A stretch of DNA of 53,125 nucleotides from Bacilli bacterium (GTDB lineage Bacteria; Bacillota_I; Bacilli_A; RF39; UBA660): positions 1 to 53,125 of the forward strand of contig JAFUCZ010000006.1 in assembly GCA_017459425.1 (NCBI GenBank), read 5' to 3'. Every line of letters begins with the position of its first letter. Positions within the stretch are counted from its first letter, which is position 1. Shown here piece after piece: positions 34,741-41,980 of the stretch. The notes beneath the pieces are model-generated. The model saw only the letters and a program-made list of their open reading frames with translations, made no database searches and had not been told where the DNA came from. Position numbers and translations under genes: made by a program.

Positions 34741-35721
34741 TTCTAAATTCTTATCTTTTTCCATTTGTTCATATAACTTATTAATAAAATTTCCATTGTA
34801 AAACATTTTACAAATACCCTTTTTATTTGGATTTAAATATCTTGCTTTACAACATATTTCATTTTGTTCCAAAACTTTTTTTGCTCTATTAAAAAAATTA
34901 TTAATTTTCAATCCATATTTTTTCTTAAATTTTGCACACATTTCCGAATATGTAAGTGGATACATTTTTTTAAAAATCTCATCTGATAGTTCTACATTTA
35001 CTTTTTTACCCTCTTGTGCATATTTCAATAATAGTGCCTCATCAGTTTCAACTTTTGTAAATCTTAGTTCTGTCTTAATACAAACATCAAAATCATCCTT
35101 AATAGCACCAGATGCAGCCATTTCTAAATAATTAATGAAATTTTTTTGTGCTATATCTAAATTTGCTGTTTCTACATTTTCATCTATTCCTGAAAAGTTA
35201 ATAGGTGTAATATAAAAATTATATTTTGATAACTCAAAATTTGAAAACCACTTTTCTATTAAATGATAATAATTTTTTATTGTTGCAACACAAACAGTAT
35301 ATAATTTATATTTCATTAAATCATTATTACTATTTATGAAATGAATAGAATTATCTCTTATCTCAATCAACATTAAAATATTTTCAATAACATTAGATGA
35401 TATCTTTTTTTGATTTTTTAATGAATTCATCAAAGAAATTATTCCTTTTGTCATTGGCTCACCAATTCTGTTTTTCTTAATATAATCTCTTTTACTAGAA
35501 GTATTATCAATGAGTTTCTTTTTTTCATATTCATAAATTGAATTAATTTTTCCTGTATCTTCAACCACTTTTGCTTTAAATAATAGTTCATAAGCATTTA
35601 TTATCAAAATTGCAAAACTTTCTTCTCTATATTCAATATTAGGTTTATTATATAATTCAATTGCAAGTAACGCTGCAGACAAAGATTTTTCTAATAATCT
35701 ATTTGATATTTTTTTAGACAT
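34735..35721 (-). CDS. DUF3644 family protein with HEPN-type RX4H motif
   Basis: 328 residues. The N-terminal helical domain fits DUF3644: LLEKSLSAALLAIELYNKPNIEYREESFAILIINAYELLFKA. A candidate HEPN ribonuclease motif RDNSIH (R122 to H127) follows at the expected place in the second helical hairpin. The C-terminal third looks like a winged-helix/SAM-like nucleic-acid-binding region. DUF3644 proteins are widespread on mobile elements and are suspected of defence or toxin roles, but this is not demonstrated. It is element cargo and has a separate 190-base leader with a 15-base inverted repeat. Confidence 0.82.
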   Translation of the reverse strand: MSKKISNRLLEKSLSAALLAIELYNKPNIEYREESFAILIINAYELLFKAKVVEDTGKINSIYEYEKKKLIDNTSSKRDYIKKNRIGEPMTKGIISLMNSLKNQKKISSNVIENILMLIEIRDNSIHFINSNNDLMKYKLYTVCVATIKNYYHLIEKWFSNFELSKYNFYITPINFSGIDENVETANLDIAQKNFINYLEMAASGAIKDDFDVCIKTELRFTKVETDEALLLKYAQEGKKVNVELSDEIFKKMYPLTYSEMCAKFKKKYGLKINNFFNRAKKVLEQNEICCKARYLNPNKKGICKMFYNGNFINKLYEQMEKDKNLEF

Positions 35722-35911
35722 ACTTTCACTTCCTTACTACTAAAAAACGCCAATACAAAAACTTATAAATTATAAGCCTGTACTAGCGCTTCCCTTTTAT
35801 ATAACCATTATATCATAAATCTTTTAATTATGTTATTACATGACACTGTGACACATCGTTTGTTAGTACCTCTCAAGCATTTATAGTGTCATAGTGTCAT
35901 AAATATTGTTT
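35722..35911 (-). promoter_or_regulatory. Leader between kinase and DUF3644 genes with two hairpins
   Basis: A near-perfect 15-base inverted repeat (ATGACACTGTGACAC at 35840-35854, GTGTCATAGTGTCAT at 35886-35900, one mismatch) lies just after the kinase gene. Each arm holds two copies of (A/C)TGTCA. A second stem, CTTATA-AAT-TATAAG (35762-35776), is followed by T5 on the minus strand and is enclosed by weaker GCGC/GGCG pairing. These may be a terminator, an operator or a leader attenuator. Confidence 0.5.
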
Positions 35912-36400
35912 TTATCTTTCTACTTTATAAATAACATCATATTCATCTTCAGTAGGTTCTTCCCATTTAGATTCTAGTTTTTTCATTAATCCTTCGTCCA
36001 AATAGAAATCAGAACCACCAAAACCATCTAAAACTCTTTGGTTTCTTTCTTCAATATTTTGTTTCCAAGTATCATCATCAACACATACATAATGTATTTC
36101 ACAACCTACTTCATTATTTTTATAATATTCTTTTATTTCGTTTCTATCTTTACTTGACCAAAGTCCTCTTTCAAAAATTACATTAGCACCTGCTTTAGCA
36201 ATTTCACCAACTTTTCTAGTCAAATACTTATTCAATCTTTCAGAAAAGACATTATAAAATTCTCCTTGCTCATTATTTATTAATTCATAAGTAGCTTCAT
36301 CTGGTGAGATTATTACCGCATTTAATGAATCTTTTAATTGTTTTGAATAATAACTTTTACCACTACATATTTTTCCACATACTAATATTACTTTTCCCAT
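35912..36400 (-). CDS. P-loop kinase-like protein
   Basis: 162 residues with Walker A GKICSGKS (9-16), an adenylate-kinase-like ISPDEATYEL, and the lid-type segment IEERNQR. It belongs to the small AAA_33/zeta-toxin-like kinase group, which includes antibiotic phosphotransferases, polynucleotide kinases and nucleotide kinases; I cannot choose between them. It lies ten bases after the ABC-F gene with an AAGGAGG ribosome site, so it should be co-expressed with a ribosome protection-type protein; a drug-modifying role is a reasonable but unproven idea. Confidence 0.8.
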   Translation of the reverse strand: MGKVILVCGKICSGKSYYSKQLKDSLNAVIISPDEATYELINNEQGEFYNVFSERLNKYLTRKVGEIAKAGANVIFERGLWSSKDRNEIKEYYKNNEVGCEIHYVCVDDDTWKQNIEERNQRVLDGFGGSDFYLDEGLMKKLESKWEEPTEDEYDVIYKVER

Positions 36401-36410
36401 AGATACCTCC

Positions 36411-37913
36411 TTATCTTTCTTTCAATAATCCATCTGGTGTTAGAATATAAAGGGCATTTGCTACTTCATTAATATATTTTCTATCATGAGATACACTAAT
36501 TATAGTACCTTTATATTCTTTTAAAACTTTTCTAATAACAGGATTTGATAATGGGCTAACATTTCTTGTAGGCTCATCAAGTATTAAAACATCACATTTA
36601 TCTAATACTAATTTAATAAGAAATAGTTTTGCCTTGGTCCCATTACTTAAATCTTTAATATTACTAATCATTTCATCTCGAGTAAATTTCATATTTCCTA
36701 AAAACATTCTTGCTTTTGTAATTTCATCTTTACTGCCCTTAGGACAAACAAAATCTAATACATATTTATAATTATTTAAGATGTCATCATAAGTTTGTGG
36801 CATATAACCAACCTTGATATCATTTCTATCTTTTAATTCTTTATAAATTAACTTAATTAGTGTAGATTTACCAACACCATTTTTACCTATAATACATAAA
36901 TGTACATTACCAATTACATCTAACTTTATATTTCTAGATAATACCTTATCAGATACTTTTAATTCATCTATATTTAAATTGATTATATTTTTTGTTCTTG
37001 GCATTTCAACTTCTTCGAATGAAAAACCTATACTTTCTTCAACATCTGGTACTTCAGTTAATTCAGTTTCATCTAGTTTTCTCTCTTGTGATTTTAATGA
37101 ATGCATTTTCTTTTTTAAAACTTGAGCTCCATGTGGATCAGCTCTTGAAATTGTATTTTGTTTATATTCAACCTTTTGCATTATTCTTTGTAGTTTTTCT
37201 TGTTGCTTGTTAAATTCTCTTTTTTCAGATTTTGCTACTTGTGTTTGTTTTTCAATTTTTTTAAGTCTTTGTTCAACATAAGTATCATAATCAATTCTTA
37301 ATAATGTATGTCTACATTCAGTCTTCTTTTTTATTTGTTCTAAATGTAAAATCATATTTGCTGTATTAGCTAGTAATGTTTCATCATGTGAAACATACAT
37401 AATTGGCTTATTAGTATTATTAATAAATTTTTCTAACCATTCTAATGTTTCAATATCTAAATCATTAGTAGGCTCATCTAAAAATAAGATATCATATTCG
37501 TTTAATAGTAATTTTAAAATACTAATTTTAACTTTTTCGCCACCTGATAATGTTTTTATTTTTTGTTTTAAAATATCATCAGTTAAATTAATCAAGTCTA
37601 AGTATTTATATAAATTATTAATCTTATCATAATAATCACTTTCATCAATAAACAAAAATTCATATACACTTTTATCTAATTTATCAGTACTAATAGATTG
37701 TTCTAAATAACCAATTCTATTGCCTTTTAGATTAATATTTCCACTAATTTCAGCATATTCACAAATACCTAAAATTGATTTTAATAAAGTGGATTTACCG
37801 TTTCCTTCTTCACCAATAATAGCAAGTTTATCACCATTATTTAGTATTAAATTTAAATTTTTAATTAAATATCTATCACTAATAGATATAGTTAAATCTT
37901 TTATTTCTAACAT
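36411..37913 (-). CDS. ABC-F family ATPase, probable ribosomal protection protein
   Basis: Two ABC domains and no membrane domain (500 residues). ABC1: GEEGNGKST, LSGGEKVK, LFLDEPTNDLD. ABC2: GKNGVGKST, DLSNGTKAK (degenerate signature) and LILDEPTRNVSPLS, in which the usual NHLD is replaced by RNVSP. The linker (about 205-290) is long and charged, as in antibiotic-resistance ABC-F proteins that eject lincosamides, pleuromutilins or macrolides from ribosomes. Its leader carries a six-codon ORF and competing hairpins, the classic signal of antibiotic-induced expression. Substrate class unknown. Confidence 0.9.
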   Translation of the reverse strand: MLEIKDLTISISDRYLIKNLNLILNNGDKLAIIGEEGNGKSTLLKSILGICEYAEISGNINLKGNRIGYLEQSISTDKLDKSVYEFLFIDESDYYDKINNLYKYLDLINLTDDILKQKIKTLSGGEKVKISILKLLLNEYDILFLDEPTNDLDIETLEWLEKFINNTNKPIMYVSHDETLLANTANMILHLEQIKKKTECRHTLLRIDYDTYVEQRLKKIEKQTQVAKSEKREFNKQQEKLQRIMQKVEYKQNTISRADPHGAQVLKKKMHSLKSQERKLDETELTEVPDVEESIGFSFEEVEMPRTKNIINLNIDELKVSDKVLSRNIKLDVIGNVHLCIIGKNGVGKSTLIKLIYKELKDRNDIKVGYMPQTYDDILNNYKYVLDFVCPKGSKDEITKARMFLGNMKFTRDEMISNIKDLSNGTKAKLFLIKLVLDKCDVLILDEPTRNVSPLSNPVIRKVLKEYKGTIISVSHDRKYINEVANALYILTPDGLLKER

Positions 37914-37977
37914 ATTATGCCTCCTTTTTTCGGCATAATCAAAGTTTATGCCATACTTATTTAGTCATTGTTCTCAT
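37914..37977 (-). promoter_or_regulatory. Leader peptide and alternative hairpins upstream of ABC-F gene
   Basis: A tiny ORF (37977-37957, MRTMTK then stop) has its own GAGGTGAG ribosome site. Downstream, TTATGCC (37938-37932) can pair with GGCATAA (37952-37946) or, as ATTATGCC, with GGCATAAT (37921-37914), the second option locking part of the AGGAGG ribosome site. The two pairings exclude each other. A ribosome stalled on the leader peptide could switch them, as in erm and ABC-F attenuation. Confidence 0.75.
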
Positions 37978-38082
37978 TTTCTCACCTCTTAATTTTTAAA
38001 ATTTTTCTTAAAACAAATTTTTTTGATTTTTCGTTTTATATTTTTTTATAGAACGAATTTTTTGTTTTTTTCGTTCTATAAC

Positions 38083-38604
38083 TTAGTTTTTCTTTGGTAA
38101 TTTACTATAATCATATTTATGTTCTGCAAATTCTAATTCATCAAATGCGTATTGAATATCCTCAACCGCTTTATCAATAGTATATAAACTATCTTTATTA
38201 TCTTTCATTATTTGTAGATGTTCTATTATATAAAATAGTTTTTGTCTTGCATCACTTACTTTTTTTCTTTTTTCAGTATCAAATTCTAGTAATTCTCTTT
38301 GAGATTCTTCATAAGTTTTAATCATTTCTTTTAAATCCTTGCTAGATTTATTTGCATATTTATCTTTAGAAAAATAGAAAAGCATTTCATCATAACCTGC
38401 AACTTTTAATAATTTTTGCAATGACATATCTAACGTTTCAGCAATCTTTCGTAGATCATCAATATCTACTTTTTTTATTTTACCATTAATTAAATCGTTT
38501 AAAGTACTTCTACTTATACCAGTTAATTTAGCAAGTTCTCTTTGAGAAATTCCTTTTTCAACTCTTGCAGATTCAATTAGATTCTTAAGTTCTTCTGAGT
38601 TCAT
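38083..38604 (-). CDS. XRE-family transcriptional regulator of the element
   Basis: N-terminal helix-turn-helix (about 19-41, SQRELAKLTGISRSTLNDLI) in a Cro/C1-type domain; the C-terminal 100 residues are helical and charged, perhaps for dimerisation. Divergent from the plus-strand mobility genes with TCGGACA-type operators between, so probably the repressor of the element. Its own promoter would lie in the same region. The stop is followed by an inverted repeat TATAGAACGAA/TTCGTTCTATA (about 38042-38082). Confidence 0.9.
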   Translation of the reverse strand: MNSEELKNLIESARVEKGISQRELAKLTGISRSTLNDLINGKIKKVDIDDLRKIAETLDMSLQKLLKVAGYDEMLFYFSKDKYANKSSKDLKEMIKTYEESQRELLEFDTEKRKKVSDARQKLFYIIEHLQIMKDNKDSLYTIDKAVEDIQYAFDELEFAEHKYDYSKLPKKN

Positions 38605-38665
38605 TTAATCACTTCTTTCTTCCCTTTTCTTCCTTCACAATTTAATTTTAACACTTTTTTATTAA

Positions 38666-38745
38666 TTTGTCTATATTTTCGGACAAAAAGTATTGACATC
38701 TTTTTCGGACAATGTTATATTTAAATTGTCCTTAATATCGGACAT
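38666..38745 (+). promoter_or_regulatory. Promoter and operators of the element's mobility genes
   Basis: Plus-strand TTGACA (38693-38698), 17-base spacer, TATATT (38716-38721). TCGGACA half-sites occur at 38679, 38705 (inside the spacer) and 38738, with inverted TTGTC/TTGTCC at 38667 and 38726. Half-sites inside the spacer and around the -10 are well placed for repression by the divergent XRE protein. Confidence 0.7.
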
Positions 38746-38767
38746 AATTATAGAAAGGAGGATTTGT

Positions 38768-39025
38768 ATGAGATTACTAAAAAAACAAACTACTAATGAT
38801 TATGTAATACCTAAAACTTTATCAGTTGGTGCTATAGGTATGCTTAACTCTCTATTAGTTAGATCTAATAATGAACTTGCTAATATCGACCTCTACTCTC
38901 TTAGTAATGATAGTAGAAAAGATGTTGCTCTAGCATTTAGAGAATTAAGAAAAAAGAAATATATTATTTATAGTTCTTTAGATGATACATATTACATTTA
39001 TGTATCACCACAAAAAAATAATTAG
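38768..39025 (+). CDS. Small winged-helix-like protein of the element
   Basis: 85 residues starting at the ATG at 38768, which follows AAAGGAGG at good spacing (a longer in-frame reading has no ribosome site and would begin within the promoter). The sequence IGMLNSLLVRSNNELANIDLYSLSNDSRKDVALAFRELRKKKYI with a closing beta hairpin looks like a winged helix, as in small replication or excision accessory proteins. First gene of the plus-strand operon. No firm family. Confidence 0.75.
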   Translation: MRLLKKQTTNDYVIPKTLSVGAIGMLNSLLVRSNNELANIDLYSLSNDSRKDVALAFRELRKKKYIIYSSLDDTYYIYVSPQKNN

Positions 39026-39040
39026 GAAGGAGGAAAAAAT

Positions 39041-39292
39041 ATGTCTGCAGAAGAAACATTAAATTTAATAGCTAAGCAATGGTGCACCCTAGAAGATATT
39101 ATGAAGTTAGGACATCTAGGAAGAAATTCTGCACTAAAGGCTAAAAAGAAGATAAAAGAAAGGCTTGAAAAACAAGGTTATCTTATTCCAAAGTCTGTCG
39201 TTCCGACTAAGGAAGTTGTAGCATTCTTTGATATAGATATACCTTATTTAGAATCTAGAGTTTCTAGTAAAGAATTAATTAAAAAATTGTAA
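39041..39292 (+). CDS. Small helix-turn-helix protein, possible excisionase-type
   Basis: 83 residues; AKQWCTLEDIMKLGHLGRNSALKAKKKIKERL suggests a MerR/Xis-like helix-turn-helix recognition unit followed by basic helices. GGAGGAAAAA ribosome site. In Firmicutes integrative elements such proteins sit near the RepA-like ATPase and may act as excision or replication factors; the role here is inferred. Confidence 0.72.
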   Translation: MSAEETLNLIAKQWCTLEDIMKLGHLGRNSALKAKKKIKERLEKQGYLIPKSVVPTKEVVAFFDIDIPYLESRVSSKELIKKL

Positions 39293-39306
39293 GAAAGGAG
39301 ATACAA

Positions 39307-40257
39307 ATGAAACAATTAACTGAAATAAAAGAAAGCACAAAAAAAGATATCATCGTCGAAAACCTAATGATATCAAATGGAGTTTATCTACTTGTATCTC
39401 ATCCTAAGGTTGGCAAGTCAATGTTCGCTCAGCAACTTGCCTTCTCTCTTACTACTGGAGAAGATTTTTTAGGATTTAAAGTAAATCCCTCTCATGTCTT
39501 ATATATTACCACAGAGGGAGATATAAATCAATTAGAAACAAGATTTAAATTAATGAATTTAAAGCCTAAATTAGATAAACTTCACATAATAGATTCAGAT
39601 GATATATCAGATTTTTATATTAGAGATATTGAATATGATATTCATCAGTTAGCATCCAATAATCAAAAACTATTTGTCATTATAGATATGTTAAAAGATA
39701 TAAAATTTGATACTAGTTATGATTTAAATAACTATCAAGAAATAAATGATGTTGTATTTAGAAAATTAAGAGAGTTATGTAAAAAGTATAATATCACTCT
39801 ACTTGTTACTCATCATTTAAATAAAAGAGATGACACTATGGGTAGTGTTGGATTAAATGCTGATGTATCAGGAATAATTAAGTTAAAGGAATCAAGGAAT
39901 GATTATAATAAACTAACTTTGGATTATAAGGGTAGAGATTTAGGTAGATTAGAATTAAATTTAAAACGAAATGATAATCAAACATTTAGTGTTGTTGATG
40001 AAAATAACAATGATGAAACTGATTATAATCTACTCTTATTTATAAAATATGCAGTTTCTAAAAAAGATTTTGATTATACAATATCAGATATTTTATCTAA
40101 AACAAATATTTTATTAACTCCAACACAACTTGGAGGTTTAATTCAAAGAAACCTTAGTTTGTTGGAGCATGAAGGTCTTCATATAACAAATAAAAGAAAT
40201 GGTAATCAAAGATTATGGCATTGTACTTATGAAGAACCTTCAGAAAATAATGAATGA
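39307..40257 (+). CDS. RepA-like AAA (RecA-fold) ATPase
   Basis: 316 residues. Walker A-like SHPKVGKS (31-38), Walker B-like LFVIIDML, then LLVTHHLNK with a sensor histidine, and GRDLGRLELNL. This matches AAA_25/RepA-type hexameric helicase-like ATPases that accompany relaxases on plasmids and mobilizable elements. The C-terminal 80 residues look like a winged-helix. Probably acts in element replication or maintenance after excision. GGAG ribosome site. Confidence 0.85.
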   Translation: MKQLTEIKESTKKDIIVENLMISNGVYLLVSHPKVGKSMFAQQLAFSLTTGEDFLGFKVNPSHVLYITTEGDINQLETRFKLMNLKPKLDKLHIIDSDDISDFYIRDIEYDIHQLASNNQKLFVIIDMLKDIKFDTSYDLNNYQEINDVVFRKLRELCKKYNITLLVTHHLNKRDDTMGSVGLNADVSGIIKLKESRNDYNKLTLDYKGRDLGRLELNLKRNDNQTFSVVDENNNDETDYNLLLFIKYAVSKKDFDYTISDILSKTNILLTPTQLGGLIQRNLSLLEHEGLHITNKRNGNQRLWHCTYEEPSENNE

Positions 40258-40513
40258 AAGTGGCACGTTCTGACCTGTAAGGTTGGAAGTGGCGATAGTG
40301 AATTTATTATAAATTAATTAAAGGATATAGTATATCGTTTAATTAATCTTGTAATAGCGGATAACTTTATTTGACAAGTTCAAATATTGGCTCTAGCTAT
40401 TACAAGCATAAAGGATTCTAAGGAATATTCCTTAGCTCACGGTTGGGCATATAATTATGCCCTAGTGAGATAGAGTATTATTTTTAAAAAAATTTGAAAG
40501 GAGGCAAAAATAA
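40258..40513 (+). other. Structured intergenic region, candidate oriT
   Basis: Four strong inverted repeats lie directly upstream of the relaxase gene: ATTAATTAAA/TTTAATTAAT (40313-40347), CTTGTAATAGC/GCTATTACAAG (40348-40406), perfect palindrome CTAAGGAATATTCCTTAG (40418-40435), and CTCAC-GGGCATA/TATGCCC-GTGAG (40436-40469). MobV relaxases nick at inverted-repeat oriT sites next to their own gene, so this is the best oriT candidate. A regulatory RNA is the alternative. Confidence 0.55.
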
Positions 40514-41896
40514 ATGTACTCAGGTAAACAAGCACTACGATTAGAGAAATTTAAAGCATCAGATATTGGTGGATTAGATAAAGAATTAAAAGAAAGAAAA
40601 GGATCAGGTAAATATGATAGCACTAGAACTCCTTATAATATAGAATTAATAAATTATGATGGTCCTACTCTAGCTAGTTCAACTTATGATTATCTTTATT
40701 CTAACAATATAAACTATAATCCAAATAAGAAAAGTACTAAGGTATTAAATGGATTAATAATATCAAGTGGTCAAGAATTCTTTGAACAATATGGAATGAA
40801 ATTTAGAGATACTGGAGAAGTTTATAAAACTGGAGATAATGCTGGTAAATCAATTAGACATGTAATTATAGATGAAGAACACAGATTACCTACTGAAATA
40901 AGAAGATTCTTTGATGAAAGTCTTAACTTTATTTCTGATTATGTTGGTAAAGAAAATATTAGATATGCAGCAATACATCTTGATGAATCTACTCCACACA
41001 TGCATATTTACTTTACACCAGTTGTGAATGAAGTAAAAAGAAAAGTATTTGAACTTGATGAAAATGGTCATCAATTAAAGCATGAAATAACTAATAAAAA
41101 AGGAGAAAAAAAGTTAGTACCTATTCAAAAGAAAGATGAGAATGGAAAAAATATTTATGAAACAGTTAAAGGTAAATTTCTAAACTCAGATCAATTTTGG
41201 AAACAAAAAGGTGGCAATGCTTCTTATACCCTACTTCAAGATGATTATAATGAATTTATCAAATCTAAAGGTTATAACTTATTTAGAGGAGAAATTGGTG
41301 GAGATAAAACTCATTTAACTAATGCTATGAAACAACAAAAAGAATTAAATGCTTTAAACAAAGAAATAAGAAAAGAAAATGAACTATTAAAAGAGGCAAA
41401 TAAAAGCGAAAATGAGTTTATTGATAAAGTTGATAAAGAAACTTCTAAAGATATTTTAAATCCTGTTAAAAAAGGTCTTATTAAGCAATATAAAGATGAA
41501 GATATAGATAATCTATCTACTTATTCAAAAGAACTTGCTGAAGATAATATAAGAAAAGATTTAGAGATTAAATCACTTACTGAAGAAGTTAATAGTTTTA
41601 GATCTGGTAAGGCATATAAAGAACAAAATAAAATTATAGCTAATCAAAAAATTATTATTAACCAAAAAGATGATGAAATAAATACTTGGAAGAATAAATT
41701 TGAAGAATTAGCAGATGAATTTAAGAATTTTAAGAAAAAAATTCAAGATAAGATATACTCTCTTACTTCTAAAATATTTGATATTCTTCATATACCTTAT
41801 TCTTGGTATGAAGCAAATGATATTGATTACGCTATTGATACTACAAGAGATTATTTAAAAAAGCATTCAAAATCTAAAGATGATTTAGAGAGATAA
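40514..41896 (+). CDS. MobV (Pre/Mob) family relaxase
   Basis: 460 residues. The MobV motif HLDESTPHMH (155-164) gives the metal-binding histidines and acidic residue; the N-terminal part and a long coiled-coil tail (about 270-420, EIRKENELLKEANKSENEF) are typical of plasmid Pre/Mob proteins. It would nick the element at oriT and lead the strand into a recipient through a helper system. AAAGGAGG precedes the ATG. Confidence 0.92.
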   Translation: MYSGKQALRLEKFKASDIGGLDKELKERKGSGKYDSTRTPYNIELINYDGPTLASSTYDYLYSNNINYNPNKKSTKVLNGLIISSGQEFFEQYGMKFRDTGEVYKTGDNAGKSIRHVIIDEEHRLPTEIRRFFDESLNFISDYVGKENIRYAAIHLDESTPHMHIYFTPVVNEVKRKVFELDENGHQLKHEITNKKGEKKLVPIQKKDENGKNIYETVKGKFLNSDQFWKQKGGNASYTLLQDDYNEFIKSKGYNLFRGEIGGDKTHLTNAMKQQKELNALNKEIRKENELLKEANKSENEFIDKVDKETSKDILNPVKKGLIKQYKDEDIDNLSTYSKELAEDNIRKDLEIKSLTEEVNSFRSGKAYKEQNKIIANQKIIINQKDDEINTWKNKFEELADEFKNFKKKIQDKIYSLTSKIFDILHIPYSWYEANDIDYAIDTTRDYLKKHSKSKDDLER

Positions 41897-41930
41897 TTTA
41901 TAATATTATCAGTTTATATGATAAAATAAG

Positions 41931-41948
41931 ATTGTTACGAACTGGTAT
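41931..41948. repeat. 18-base inverted repeat, right copy
   Basis: ATTGTTACGAACTGGTAT, perfect reverse complement of 34609-34626, 32 bases before the integrase start. Confidence 0.7.
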
Positions 41949-41980
41949 ATTTATAAATTCCAACAAAGGAGGAACGATAT

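Noticed and set aside
35722-35911. CRISPR-like repeats (repeated TGTCA units)
   Set aside because: Units are only 5-7 bases, arranged as an inverted pair without spacers; no cas genes anywhere in the window.
40258-40513. Group II intron or riboswitch in the stem-rich gap before the relaxase
   Set aside because: No domain V-like hairpin, no reverse transcriptase and no known aptamer core seen; oriT fits the location better.
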